A stretch of 64,000 nt of DNA from contig NZ_JAPNTZ010000007.1 of NCBI RefSeq assembly GCF_026626335.1, positions 496,001-560,000 of the forward strand, written 5' to 3'. The DNA comes from Paractinoplanes pyxinae (GTDB lineage: Bacteria > Actinomycetota > Actinomycetes > Mycobacteriales > Micromonosporaceae). Both the position numbers and the translations under genes were made by a program. This document shows, one piece after another, positions 41,404-50,044 of the stretch; positions within the stretch are counted from its first letter, which is position 1; every line of letters begins with the position of its first letter. The notes beneath the pieces were generated by a model. The model worked only from the letters and a program-made list of their open reading frames with translations, ran no database searches and had not been told where the DNA came from.

Positions 41404-41427
41404 TCAAGTTTTACTAGTCAAACTTGA
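41404..41427. promoter_or_regulatory. 24-bp palindrome, candidate PadR operator
   Basis: Arms TCAAGTTT (41404-41411) and AAACTTGA (41420-41427) around a centre with ACTAGT; only one mismatched pair in 12. It overlaps the last padR codons and lies 20-43 bases upstream of the ABC ATPase start, the right place to control the exporter. Confidence 0.65.
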
Positions 41428-42013
41428 TTACTGACGAATCCGCCCCGCGGGCCTCGTTCAGCGTCTGCCAGGAGTCGCCCATGGTCTCAATACGCTTCGC
41501 CGTACGTTCGCACCAGGCAATTTCCGCCTCGGCCATCGCGATGTTGCGCTCCCACATCCACGCCACGAACGCCGGCTTGTCGTCGGCCCAGTCGGCCGTC
41601 ATCGCGGATTCGAGCTGCTGAGCGCCGGCCCGCAGCTGGTTGGCCCGGTTCCGCAGCGCCGCCGCCGACTCCTCGCGAGAGAGTGCAGGCAGGAAGGAGA
41701 ACGCGGCCATGAACGGGTCAGGACCCGGCGTGAGGTTCCACCAGCCGTTGCGCAGCAGAGATTGGAACTCCGCCCTCCCCTTGTCGGTTATTTCGTACGT
41801 CGTACGCGCGGGACGGGCGCCCACCTGCTCGGTGGCGACTTCTCGCAGCAGGCCCTCGTCGGTCAACTTGCGCAGACCGTGATAGATCGACCCGGGTTGG
41901 ACGTTCGCCCATTTGTCGGCACTCCAGCTCAGCAGCTCACGGCGTACGTCGTAGCCGTGCACCGGCTCGAGCCACTGCACCAGGCCGAGGATCATCATGC
42001 GGGTCGCTGACAC
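41414..42013 (-). CDS. PadR family transcriptional regulator
   Basis: Ligand-responsive repressor of 199 residues. The winged helix is in residues 5-85 (MILGLVQWLEPVHGYDVRREL, VQPGSIYHGLRKLTDEGLL, TTYEITDKGRAEF), followed by a helical C-terminal domain (VirR/YP type) that forms the dimer. It heads the padR-ATPase-permease unit and probably represses the exporter. GTG 42013 has TACCCT (42020-42025) six bases upstream, divergent from the accA promoter. Confidence 0.92.
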   Translation of the reverse strand: MSATRMMILGLVQWLEPVHGYDVRRELLSWSADKWANVQPGSIYHGLRKLTDEGLLREVATEQVGARPARTTYEITDKGRAEFQSLLRNGWWNLTPGPDPFMAAFSFLPALSREESAAALRNRANQLRAGAQQLESAMTADWADDKPAFVAWMWERNIAMAEAEIAWCERTAKRIETMGDSWQTLNEARGADSSVIKFD

Positions 42014-42019
42014 TCTCTC

Positions 42020-42051
42020 AGGGTAAAACTGTCGGCCGCTGCGACTAGGCT
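42020..42051. promoter_or_regulatory. Back-to-back leaderless promoters of padR and accA
   Basis: TACCCT on the minus strand (42020-42025) and TAGGCT on the plus strand (42046-42051) each lie six bases from their GTG start. Only 20 bases separate the two boxes, so their -35 regions must overlap and the two promoters may compete. Confidence 0.65.
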
Positions 42052-42057
42052 CAGGCC

Positions 42058-43806
42058 GTGCGCAAGGTATTGATCGCCAACCGTGGCGAGATCGCCGTCC
42101 GGGTCATCCGGGCCTGCCAGGACGCGGGTCTGACCAGCGTCGCCGTCTACGCCGACAGCGATCGTGACGCGCTGCCGGCCCGGCTCGCCGACGAGGCGTA
42201 CGCGCTGGGGGGCGAAACCGCGACCGAGACCTACCTGCGCATCGACAAGCTGCTCGAGGTCGCCGCCCGCAGTGGCGGCGACGCGGTCCATCCGGGCTAC
42301 GGCTTCCTCTCCGAGAACGCCGAGTTCGCCCAGGCGGTGCTCGACGCCGGCCTCACCTGGATCGGCCCGACCCCGCAGGCCATCCGCGACCTGGGCGACA
42401 AGGTCACCGCCCGGCACATCGCTCAGCGGGCCGGGGCGCCGCTGGTGCCGGGCACGGCCGAGCCGGTGGCCGACGCGGCCGAGATCGTCGCATTCGCCGA
42501 GCAGCACGGCCTGCCCGTCGCGATCAAAGCGGCGTTCGGCGGGGGTGGGCGCGGGCTCAAGGTCGCCCGGACGATCGAAGAGATCCCGGCTCTTTTCGAG
42601 AGCGCGACGCGGGAGGCGGTGGCCGCCTTCGGGCGGGGCGAGTGCTTCGTCGAGCGCTATCTCGACCGGCCGCGGCACGTCGAGGCGCAGGTGCTGGCCG
42701 ACACGCACGGCACGGTCATCGTCGTCGGCACGCGTGACTGCTCCCTGCAGCGCCGGCATCAGAAGCTGGTGGAAGAGGCGCCGGCTCCCTTCCTGAGCGA
42801 CGAGCAGCGCGCGTCCATCCACGAGAGCGCGAAGGCCATCTGCCGCGAGGCCGGCTATCACGGCGCCGGCACGGTCGAATACCTGGTCGGTCAGGACGGC
42901 ACCATCTCGTTCCTCGAGGTGAACACCCGCCTGCAGGTCGAACATCCGGTGAGCGAGGAAACGGCCGGCATCGACCTCGTCCGCGAACAGTTCCGCATCG
43001 CCGCGGGCGAGCCGCTGCTGTTCACGAGCGATCCGGCGCCCCGCGGGCACTCCATCGAATTCCGCATCAACGGCGAAGACCCCGGCCGCAACTTCCTGCC
43101 GGCCCCGGGCGCGGTCGAATCGCTGGTGTGGCCGCTCGGCCCGGGCGTCCGGGTCGACGCCGGCGTGGTGGCGGGCAGCGTCGTCGGCGGCAACTTCGAC
43201 TCGCTGCTGGCGAAACTCATCGTTTCCGGCCGTACGAGGGAAGAGGCGCTGGAGCGGTCGCGTCGGGTGCTCGACGAGACGGTGATCACCGGGCTCGCCA
43301 CCGTGCTGCCGTTCCACCGGGCCGTGGTGCGCGACCCGGCCTTCACGTCCGAGCCGTTCACCGTCCACACCCGATGGATCGAGACGGAGTGGGCGGGCGG
43401 GGTCGAGCCCTTCACGCCGAGCGGCGCGGACGCGGCGGGTGCGGAGGATCGCGAAACGGTCGTGGTCGAGGTGGGCGGCAAGCGCCTGGAGGTCAAGCTG
43501 CCCGCCAAGTTGCTGCGGGGCGGCCCGGCGCCGGCGGCAGCAGCGCGACCGGCCGCACGCCGGAGTGGCGGCGGTGCTCAGGCCCAGGCGGGCGGGACTG
43601 CGCTGACGGCCCCCATGCAGGGCACGGTGGTCAAGGTGGCGGTGGCCGACGGCGACAGCGTGTCCGAGGGCGATGTGATCGTGGTCGTCGAGGCCATGAA
43701 GATGGAGCAGCCGCTGACCGCCCACAAGGCCGGCACCGTGTCGGGCCTGTCGGTGAAGGTCGGCGAGTCGGTCACCGCCGGCTCAGTGGTCTGCAGCATC
43801 GACTGA
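42058..43806 (+). CDS. accA: Acyl-CoA carboxylase alpha subunit: biotin carboxylase and biotin carrier
   Basis: 582 residues combining ATP-dependent biotin carboxylase (KVLIANRGEIAVRVIRACQ at the start, HPGYGFLSENAEFA, AAFGGGGRGLKVA ATP loop, FLEVNTRLQVEHPVSE, VDAGVVAGSVVGGNFDSLLAKLI) with a C-terminal biotin carrier domain after an Ala/Pro linker; the biotinylated lysine is in VVEAMKMEQP near residue 548. It pairs with PccB and AccE. GTG 42058 has TAGGCT six bases upstream. Confidence 0.96.
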   Translation: MRKVLIANRGEIAVRVIRACQDAGLTSVAVYADSDRDALPARLADEAYALGGETATETYLRIDKLLEVAARSGGDAVHPGYGFLSENAEFAQAVLDAGLTWIGPTPQAIRDLGDKVTARHIAQRAGAPLVPGTAEPVADAAEIVAFAEQHGLPVAIKAAFGGGGRGLKVARTIEEIPALFESATREAVAAFGRGECFVERYLDRPRHVEAQVLADTHGTVIVVGTRDCSLQRRHQKLVEEAPAPFLSDEQRASIHESAKAICREAGYHGAGTVEYLVGQDGTISFLEVNTRLQVEHPVSEETAGIDLVREQFRIAAGEPLLFTSDPAPRGHSIEFRINGEDPGRNFLPAPGAVESLVWPLGPGVRVDAGVVAGSVVGGNFDSLLAKLIVSGRTREEALERSRRVLDETVITGLATVLPFHRAVVRDPAFTSEPFTVHTRWIETEWAGGVEPFTPSGADAAGAEDRETVVVEVGGKRLEVKLPAKLLRGGPAPAAAARPAARRSGGGAQAQAGGTALTAPMQGTVVKVAVADGDSVSEGDVIVVVEAMKMEQPLTAHKAGTVSGLSVKVGESVTAGSVVCSID

Positions 43807-43822
43807 CCGGGCCGCCGCGGGC

Positions 43823-44365
43823 TCAGGCGGTGGGGAGCCAGTACCGAAGCTTTTCGTCCTGGCGGGGAGCGGGCAGGCCGCCGTTGCGTTCGATGGTTCG
43901 GCGGGACGGGTCGTTGTCGAAGTCGCACGTGATGAGGACCCGGGGCAGACCGAGGGCGGCCGCCAGCGGGCGGGACGCCGCCAGCATGGCTGTGGCGTGC
44001 CCCCGGCGGCGGGCCGAGGGGCGTACGTCGTAACCGATGTGGCCGTTGCGCTCGCCGGCGGAACCGGGGGCGAGGCGGTGGCGGATGTTCAAGCGGCCCA
44101 GATACTCGTCGCCGTCGAGCCACCACAGCACCGTCGTGGGGACGAAGCCGGGCGGCCGCTGCGTCTCTTCGAGCCGCTGGGCCAGCAGGAAGTCGACGAA
44201 TCGGGCGAACCCAGCCGGAGTCGACCAGGTCGCCGCGTACGCCCGCAAGTCGGCGCCGATGTTGCTGAAGTCGTCGAGCCCACCCCGGCCCTCGGCCACG
44301 TACTCGTCCATGGCGACCAGGAACGAGCGGTGAGCGTCGACTGTGGGCGGCAGCAGCGAGGGCAC
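43823..44365 (-). CDS. GNAT family N-acetyltransferase
   Basis: 180 residues, acetyl-CoA dependent, substrate unknown. The central motif is GHIGYDVRPSARRRGHATAML, followed by LPRVLITCDFDNDPSRRTIERNGG, as in RimJ/YhhY-like proteins. GTG 44365 is chosen over the long frame to 44488 because TACGCT (44372-44377) lies six bases upstream. Convergent with accA at a distance of 16 bases. Confidence 0.85.
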   Translation of the reverse strand: MPSLLPPTVDAHRSFLVAMDEYVAEGRGGLDDFSNIGADLRAYAATWSTPAGFARFVDFLLAQRLEETQRPPGFVPTTVLWWLDGDEYLGRLNIRHRLAPGSAGERNGHIGYDVRPSARRRGHATAMLAASRPLAAALGLPRVLITCDFDNDPSRRTIERNGGLPAPRQDEKLRYWLPTA

Positions 44366-44699
44366 GCGCACAGCGTAGGCGAGGGGTGGGCCGCCCGTAC
44401 GGGACCTACGGACGGCCCACCGGCCGGCACACCGAGAACGGGGGACCCGGGGTTCCGGCCACTTCACGGTACGCCCGCTCCGCCGCACCGGAAAATCGAA
44501 GGGACGAACCGGGACCGAACGCCCTTACGAGACGACAGCGTCTAGAAAATGACAGGCGAAGAGGGGGATCGAGACCTTACCGTGTCAGGCATCACCGACG
44601 ACCGGGTCTGATCAGGGAGCATGCTGAACACAGCACATTCTCAGGTGACTCCACGAACAATGTCGTGAGGCCCCGAAACAGCCGAGGTGGCGAGAACCG
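44366..44699. other. 334-base intergenic region
   Basis: Divergent promoter space of the GNAT and DedA genes. Apart from the GNAT TACGCT box I see only a small TGCTG-AACA-CAGCA hairpin near 44631 and no coding frame with usable structure. Confidence 0.4.
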
Positions 44700-45446
44700 A
44701 TGACCGACCTGTTGACCATGATGGCAACACCGGCATGGGCGTACCTTGCTCTTTTCGGCTTCCTCGCCGTCGATGCGCTGATTCCGGTCGTGCCGATCCA
44801 GGCGATCATGATCACATCCGGCGCGCTGACTGTCTACGGGAATCTTGATCTTGCTCTGGTCATCCTGATCGGGGCGCTCGGCATGTTCACCGGCGACGCC
44901 ATCGCGTTCGTCCTCGGCCGCAGCAGCGCCGACCGGGGAACGGGCCGCCTGGCCGCGTTACGCGCCCGCTACGCCCCCAAGCACGACGAAGAGGCCAAAG
45001 AGGCTTCCCGTACGAAGCAGGCCGCCGCCCGCTTCACCCGGGGCCTTCGCCGCCCCGGCCCGCTCGTCCTGCTGCTCTGCCGCTTCGTGCCCGGCGGGCG
45101 CATGGCGGCCGGCTTCCACGCCGGGCGCCGCGGTTACCCGGTCAAGCTGTTCGTGCTCTACGACGGCGCCGCCGCGCTGGCCTGGGGCTCGTACGGCGGT
45201 CTGGTCGGCCACATCGGCGGCACCGCCATCACCCAGTCGGCGTGGCGGCTGTTCGCGATCGCCGCCACCGCCGCCGTGGTCTTCGGCACCGCCGGCTGGA
45301 TCCTCGCCCTCTTCGGCGGCCGTAAAGAGGCCGCCGAAGAGCTGAGGCTGGCCGCCGCAGCCGGGGCGAAAGACCTTACTGCAGCTCGTGCTGCATCAGC
45401 TGACGTGCCGCTTCCGCAATCGACCCCGACAACGACGGGTAGATAG
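44700..45446 (+). CDS. DedA family membrane protein
   Basis: 248 residues. DedA proteins are transporters or flippases, some acting on undecaprenyl phosphate. Helices include YLALFGFLAVDALIPVVPIQAIMI and LALVILIGALGMFTGDAIAFVLG; the family motif RFVPGGRMAAGFHAGRRGY with conserved Arg residues is present. A basic Ala-rich insert (residues about 80-115) and a cytoplasmic tail are extra. The tail overlaps the end of the convergent quinone reductase gene by 71 bases. Confidence 0.88.
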   Translation: MTDLLTMMATPAWAYLALFGFLAVDALIPVVPIQAIMITSGALTVYGNLDLALVILIGALGMFTGDAIAFVLGRSSADRGTGRLAALRARYAPKHDEEAKEASRTKQAAARFTRGLRRPGPLVLLLCRFVPGGRMAAGFHAGRRGYPVKLFVLYDGAAALAWGSYGGLVGHIGGTAITQSAWRLFAIAATAAVVFGTAGWILALFGGRKEAAEELRLAAAAGAKDLTAARAASADVPLPQSTPTTTGR

Positions 45447-46776
45447 TGATCGTGTGGGCCAGCTGGTCCACGGTCAGGTTGTTCTCGATCGCCATCGTGA
45501 TCGGCAGGATCAGCTCGCTCGCCTTGGGCGCGACCACCACCCCGCCCACGATCTGCCCGGTCGCCGGGCGGCAGAAGAGCTTGACGAAGCCGTCGTGCAG
45601 GTCGGCCATCTTGGCCCGCGCGTTGCCGGTCAGCGGCAGCATCACCTGACGGGCCGGCACCCGCCCGGCGTCCACGTCGTTCTGTGAGACACCCACCGTG
45701 GCCAGCTCGGGGTCGGTGAAGACGTTGGCCGAGACCGTGCGCAGCCGCAGCGGCGCCACCGCCTCGCCCATGGCGTGCCAGATGGCGATGCGCCCCTGCA
45801 TGGCGGCCACACTGGCCAGCGGCAGCACGCCGGTGCAGTCGCCGGCGGCGTAGATGCCGGGAACGTTGGTGCGCGACACGCGGTCGACGGTCACGTAGCC
45901 GCCGTCGCCTACTTGAACGCCGTACTCCTCGAGCCCGAGCGACGCCGTGTTGGGCACCGCACCCACCGCGATGAGCGCGTGCGAACCCTCGATGACCTTG
46001 CCGTCGCCCAGCGTGACCTGCACCCCGGAGCCGGTGTTGACCACAGACTTGCCGCGCGACTGACTGAGAATGGTCATTCCGCGCTCGCGGAAGACCCGTT
46101 CGATGGCCATGGCCGCGTCGGCGTCCTCGTGCGGCATGACCCGCTCGCGGCTGGAGACCAGCGTGACCTGCACGCCCATGGCCAGGTAGGCGCTGGCGAA
46201 CTCGGCGCCGGTCACACCCGAACCGATCACGATCAGGTGGGACGGCAGCTCGGTGAGGTCGTAGAGCTGACGCCAGTCGAGGATGCGCTCACCGTCGGGC
46301 TGGGCGGTGGCGAGCACGCGCGGCGTGGCGCCGGTGGCCAGCAGCACGGTGGTGGCCTCGACCGCGTACGTCTCCCCGCCATGAGGCGTCACGAGCACCT
46401 GGTGGGTGTGGCCCAGCGTGTCCTCGCCCAGCCGCGCGTGGCCGTGCACCACGTCGACCCCGGCCTTGACCAGCTTGGCCTGGATGTCGGCCGACTGGGC
46501 CAGGGCCAGCTTCTTCACCCGCTCGTTGACCGCCACCGCGTCCACCGAGACGCCGTCGAGCCCGGCCGAGCGGATGCCGAAGCGCTCGTTGTGCCGGTAC
46601 CCGGTCATGACCTCGGAGCTCGCGATGAAGGTCTTGGACGGCACACAGTCGGTCAGCACGCAGGCGCCGCCCGGGCCCTCCGCTTCGACGAGGGTGACGT
46701 CCGCGTCGAGTTGCGCGGCGACCAGGGCCGCCTCGTACCCGCCCGGTCCCCCACCGATGATCACGATCCGGCTCAC
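45376..46776 (-). CDS. lpdA: NAD(P)H-quinone dehydrogenase, flavoprotein disulfide reductase family
   Basis: 466 residues. Looks like dihydrolipoamide dehydrogenase (GGGPGGYEAALVAAQL, GACVLTDCVPSKTFIASSE, GSGVTGAEFASAYLAMG, GIYAAGDCTG), but CVLTDCVPSK replaces the redox CxxxxC spacing (C-V-L-T-D-C is kept) and the C-terminal region resembles LpdA/Rv3303c, which reduces quinones. Function is thus uncertain between soluble transhydrogenase, Lpd-like and quinone reductase. GTG 46776 directly precedes the Rossmann motif with GAGG upstream; the longer frame to 46836 adds an unlikely Cys/His-rich leader. Confidence 0.85.
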   Translation of the reverse strand: MSRIVIIGGGPGGYEAALVAAQLDADVTLVEAEGPGGACVLTDCVPSKTFIASSEVMTGYRHNERFGIRSAGLDGVSVDAVAVNERVKKLALAQSADIQAKLVKAGVDVVHGHARLGEDTLGHTHQVLVTPHGGETYAVEATTVLLATGATPRVLATAQPDGERILDWRQLYDLTELPSHLIVIGSGVTGAEFASAYLAMGVQVTLVSSRERVMPHEDADAAMAIERVFRERGMTILSQSRGKSVVNTGSGVQVTLGDGKVIEGSHALIAVGAVPNTASLGLEEYGVQVGDGGYVTVDRVSRTNVPGIYAAGDCTGVLPLASVAAMQGRIAIWHAMGEAVAPLRLRTVSANVFTDPELATVGVSQNDVDAGRVPARQVMLPLTGNARAKMADLHDGFVKLFCRPATGQIVGGVVVAPKASELILPITMAIENNLTVDQLAHTITIYPSLSGSIAEAARQLMQHELQ

Positions 46777-46865
46777 GACGTTCCAACCTCTTCCCGCATG
46801 GCAGTTGTGCCGACACGCACTCCTTGTATTCTCCACGACCGCCGTGTCCGGCTATCGTCATCGCC

Positions 46866-47327
46866 GTGCGTCATTACGCCGCGTATGGCTCAAACCTCGA
46901 CCCGGCCCGCATGCGGGCCTACTGTCCGCACTCGCCCATGGTGGGCGTGGGGTGGATAGAAGGCTGGCGCCTGACCTTTGCCGGTGAGGGGGAAATCGGC
47001 AGCGAGGGCGCCGTCACGACGATCGTCGAGTCGCCCGGCGACCGCGTCTTCGTGTCGCTCTACGACGTCCACCCGTGGGATGCGTCACAGCTCGACGAGG
47101 TCGAGGGCGTGACGGCCGGCGCGTACCAGAAGGTCACTGTGCGTGTGGTGACGCTCGAGGGTGAGTTCAGCGCCTGGGTGTACGTCTTCGACGGCTACGA
47201 GGGCGGCCTGCCCACCGCGTGGTACCTGAGCGAGATAGCCACCGCGGCCGAGAAGGCGGGCGCTCCCGACGACTACGTCGAGGAGCTGCGCCGCCGTCCC
47301 ACCGGCACCGCGTCACCCGAGGTCTAG
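46866..47327 (+). CDS. Gamma-glutamylcyclotransferase-like protein
   Basis: 153 residues of the GGCT/AIG2 fold, which forms 5-oxoproline from gamma-glutamyl compounds. The substrate loop HYAAYGSNLDPARM is at the start and the likely catalytic Glu in LDEVEGVTAGAYQKV. GTG 46866 has TATCGT (46853-46858) seven bases upstream; the frame open to 46824 would overlap this box. Its TAG interlocks with the next gene in CTAG (47324-47327). Confidence 0.88.
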   Translation: MRHYAAYGSNLDPARMRAYCPHSPMVGVGWIEGWRLTFAGEGEIGSEGAVTTIVESPGDRVFVSLYDVHPWDASQLDEVEGVTAGAYQKVTVRVVTLEGEFSAWVYVFDGYEGGLPTAWYLSEIATAAEKAGAPDDYVEELRRRPTGTASPEV

Positions 47328-48280
47328 GTCCACTTCTGGTAGATGTTGGCCTCGTACAGCGGCTTCATGCCGACGGCGAAATAAAGCCGGGCGGCCCGGG
47401 TCGGGTTGTCCATGTCGACGCCCAGCCCCGCCTTGTCGCGCCCTTTCGCGGCATAGGCGGCGAATGCCCGGCGCAGCAGGGCCTCGCCCAACCCCTTCTT
47501 CCGGTACGGGCCCAGGACCGCGAGCCGCTTGACCCAGCCCTCACCGGCGTCCCCGTCACTGTCGTACGAGGACTCGAGCACCCCGGCCACGACGCCGTCC
47601 ACCTCGGCCACGAACCACTCGTCGAAGACCGGCGCCGGGTCGTCGTCGACCTGCTTGCGCCAGCTCTCGTAGGAGGAGCTGCGGTGGTCGGAGTCGAGGA
47701 AGGCCCGCTCGACGACGGCGTGGAAGGTGCGCATGTCGGCCTCGTCGTCGGCCCGGACCGTACGCAGGGTGACGCCCGCCGGGGGCTCGGGGGCCACCGG
47801 CGACACGCCTTCCAGCGAGAGCTGCATGCGGGCGTTCTGCTTGAGGAAGGCGAACCCGTGCTCGGTCAGCAGGTCGATGTACGTGGTCTCGGACGGCACC
47901 GCCCCGGCCCGCACCTCGTACTTCTCGTGGCCGAACTCCGCCTTGCGCTCGGCCACCCGGGCCAGCATCAGCTCGAGCAGCGGGCGCATGGCCGGCACGC
48001 CATCGCCCGGCCAGACGTACACCTCGATGAAGTCGCGGTTCTCGCCGGTCGCGTTGCCCGGATAGGCCCAGCCGACGATCCGCCCGTCCGCGTCGAGCGC
48101 GACCCAGACGTCGCGGTTCAGGTCGGTGTTGGGCTCGGTGAGCGCCTCCCGCACCTCTTCGGCCGTGTAGTCGGGGTAGCCGACGGCCGCGATGTCGCTC
48201 GCGTGCACCAGCGCGAGCAGGGCGGGGGCGTCGTCGAGGGTGGGCCGGCGCACGCTCCAGCCGTCGGGAAGCTCAGTCAC
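47324..48280 (-). CDS. Double-GNAT acetyltransferase
   Basis: 318 residues with two acetyltransferase folds. The N-terminal half (WSVRRPTLDDAPALLALVHASD, WVALDADGRIVGWAYPG) is degenerate. The C-terminal half has the full acetyl-CoA loop RLAVLGPYRKKGLGEALLRRAFAAY and LGVDMDNPTRAARLYFAVGM, as in mycothiol-synthase-like tandem GNAT proteins. Substrate unknown. GTG 48280 begins VTELPDGWSVRRP; the longer frame to 48424 belongs to another gene in antisense. Confidence 0.85.
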   Translation of the reverse strand: MTELPDGWSVRRPTLDDAPALLALVHASDIAAVGYPDYTAEEVREALTEPNTDLNRDVWVALDADGRIVGWAYPGNATGENRDFIEVYVWPGDGVPAMRPLLELMLARVAERKAEFGHEKYEVRAGAVPSETTYIDLLTEHGFAFLKQNARMQLSLEGVSPVAPEPPAGVTLRTVRADDEADMRTFHAVVERAFLDSDHRSSSYESWRKQVDDDPAPVFDEWFVAEVDGVVAGVLESSYDSDGDAGEGWVKRLAVLGPYRKKGLGEALLRRAFAAYAAKGRDKAGLGVDMDNPTRAARLYFAVGMKPLYEANIYQKWT

Positions 48281-48320
48281 CCCGGCATGGGACCACGACG
48301 CGGAGCCGGCGAGCCAGCGT

Positions 48321-49058
48321 TTATTGGGCCAGGCGATGCCGCAGCGATTCCAGCAGGCCGATGAACTCCACGCGTTCGCCCAGGTCGAGAGCCGCGTACG
48401 CCTGACCCGCCATGGCGTCGGCAACGGACTCGGCCCAGATCAGGCGCCGGACGATCGGACCGGCGGGCGGGTAGGGCGGCTGCCAGCCGAACGCGACAGC
48501 GCCCGTCTCACCCTCGGGCCCGGCGATGATCGCCTGCAGCGGGGTCAGACCACTGGCCCGTACGGCGACCAACTGCACACCGAGCCGGTGCTCATGCAGC
48601 AGGTGGAGCAGCACCGCGGTCTGCGCGCCGGGCGCCTGGTCGGGCACCGGCATGGCGCGCCAGGCGGCGAACAGCGGCAGCCCGGCATAGTCGACCGCGC
48701 TCACCACCCGCCGGGTCAGCTCGTGCAGCCGGGTCAGCCGGGGGAAGCCGCCGAGCTGCTCGACACCCCAGGTGCACAGCTCATGCAGGTGCCAGGCGGC
48801 CACCTCCATGGGCGCGGAGGTCTTCGCGGTCGCCTCCCAGCCGTCGATGACGGCCTCGGGCGCGATCATGCCGATCGACGCGGCGACGGTCTCGGGACGG
48901 ACGTCGCCGAGCGCGCCGGCGCGGGCGGACACGTGATAGGCCCAGCCGGACAAGCCCAGGAGGCGGGCCCGGCGCAGGGTCTGGGGCGACTCGGCAAAGG
49001 CGCCCACGATCGTCGCGAGTCCCGTCTTGGCAGTGGCGGCAGCCTGTTCGGGTGTCAC
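48321..49058 (-). CDS. Conserved actinobacterial SCO6745-type protein
   Basis: 245 residues, mostly alpha-helical, without membrane segments or known catalytic motif. Typical pieces are RRARLLGLSGWAYHVSARAGALG and EVAAWHLHELCTWGVEQL. I recognise the SCO6745 family by overall pattern; its function is not established. GTG 49058 has CAGAAT seven bases upstream. Confidence 0.7.
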   Translation of the reverse strand: MTPEQAAATAKTGLATIVGAFAESPQTLRRARLLGLSGWAYHVSARAGALGDVRPETVAASIGMIAPEAVIDGWEATAKTSAPMEVAAWHLHELCTWGVEQLGGFPRLTRLHELTRRVVSAVDYAGLPLFAAWRAMPVPDQAPGAQTAVLLHLLHEHRLGVQLVAVRASGLTPLQAIIAGPEGETGAVAFGWQPPYPPAGPIVRRLIWAESVADAMAGQAYAALDLGERVEFIGLLESLRHRLAQ

Positions 49059-49125
49059 CCGCCCGATTCTGCTCCCCCTGGCACGTTCTGGAAAATATTC
49101 TTTCTTTTCCGGTGGATGATCCGGA

Positions 49126-50043
49126 TCAATCTGACTCTTCCGATTCGAGGTCTTCCAGGGCGGCTTGCACGTCGCCTACCTGGCGCCTAGCTGCGGCGGC
49201 CTCTCGTTCGGCGAGGCGGCGGGCCTGCTTGCGGCGGGCCACATCGGCTTGAGCTTCCGTGCGTCGTCGTTCGAGCTCAGCCAACTCGGCGTCCAGGTCT
49301 TCGACCAAGTGACCCGCGTCACGTTCAGCCTCTTCGGCCTTCTCGAGCTGGGTGTCGGCCCGCTTCTCGGCCGACTGCGCGTTGCTCAACTCGCGGCGCA
49401 GCTCACGGCGGCGCTGCTCCCACTCCCGCTTACGCCTTTCCTCGGCCGCCCGCTCCCGCGCCGACTGCTGCGGGAACTCGACGACCTCGCCGCCCTCGTC
49501 CTCGGCCTCGTCCTCGTCGGTGTCAACGTCGGCCTCGTCGGTGACCAGGCGCAGCCGGGGCCGCGGCACCTCGCCGAAGCCGGCGTAGGTGGCGGCCCGG
49601 ATCAGCCGCCCGGTGCGCACCTGGGCCGCGATCTCGGGCTCGGCCAGCGCGGCCGTCAGCGTCGACTCGACCTCGCCCAGCGGCAGCTTGGCCGACGGAT
49701 CCTCGTCCCGGGCCAGCTTGCCGGCCGCTGACACCAGGGCCGAGACGACCTGACGGCGCTGGGCGGTGAGCTCGCGCAGGGCCGAGCCGTCCAGGCCGCG
49801 CTGGGCGTCGCGCAGCGCGGTCGACAGCTCGACCAGCTCCTCGATCAGCTCGGGCCGGCGCAGGGCGAGCAGGTTGACCACCCAGGCGGCCACGGTCGGC
49901 TTCTTGAGCGCGGCCAGGCGCTTGGCGGTCGCCTTGTCGCCGACCTTGCGGGCCTGCTCGATCGCGGCCGTGCGGGCCGCGACGAAGCCCTCCGGCGGGG
50001 ACTCGTACAGCCGCTGGATCAGTTCGTCGGTGGCACTGGGCAC
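49126..50043 (-). CDS. Hypothetical protein with long C-terminal coiled coil
   Basis: 305 residues. The N-terminal half (ATDELIQRLYESPPEGFVAARTAAI, KKPTVAAWVVNLLALRRPELI) is helical and conserved in actinobacteria; the C-terminal half from about residue 180 is acidic and then a strong Lys/Arg/Glu coiled coil (EERRKREWEQRRREL onward). Function unknown. GTG 50043 has TAGCAT (50052-50057) eight bases upstream, inside the end of the metallo-hydrolase gene, whose stop is at 50045. Confidence 0.75.
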   Translation of the reverse strand: MPSATDELIQRLYESPPEGFVAARTAAIEQARKVGDKATAKRLAALKKPTVAAWVVNLLALRRPELIEELVELSTALRDAQRGLDGSALRELTAQRRQVVSALVSAAGKLARDEDPSAKLPLGEVESTLTAALAEPEIAAQVRTGRLIRAATYAGFGEVPRPRLRLVTDEADVDTDEDEAEDEGGEVVEFPQQSARERAAEERRKREWEQRRRELRRELSNAQSAEKRADTQLEKAEEAERDAGHLVEDLDAELAELERRRTEAQADVARRKQARRLAEREAAAARRQVGDVQAALEDLESEESD

Positions 50044-50044
50044 G

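Noticed and set aside
44489..44699. Short leader peptide or small RNA upstream of dedA
   Set aside because: Only one weak hairpin and no start codon with ribosome binding site or TANNNT box at the right distance.
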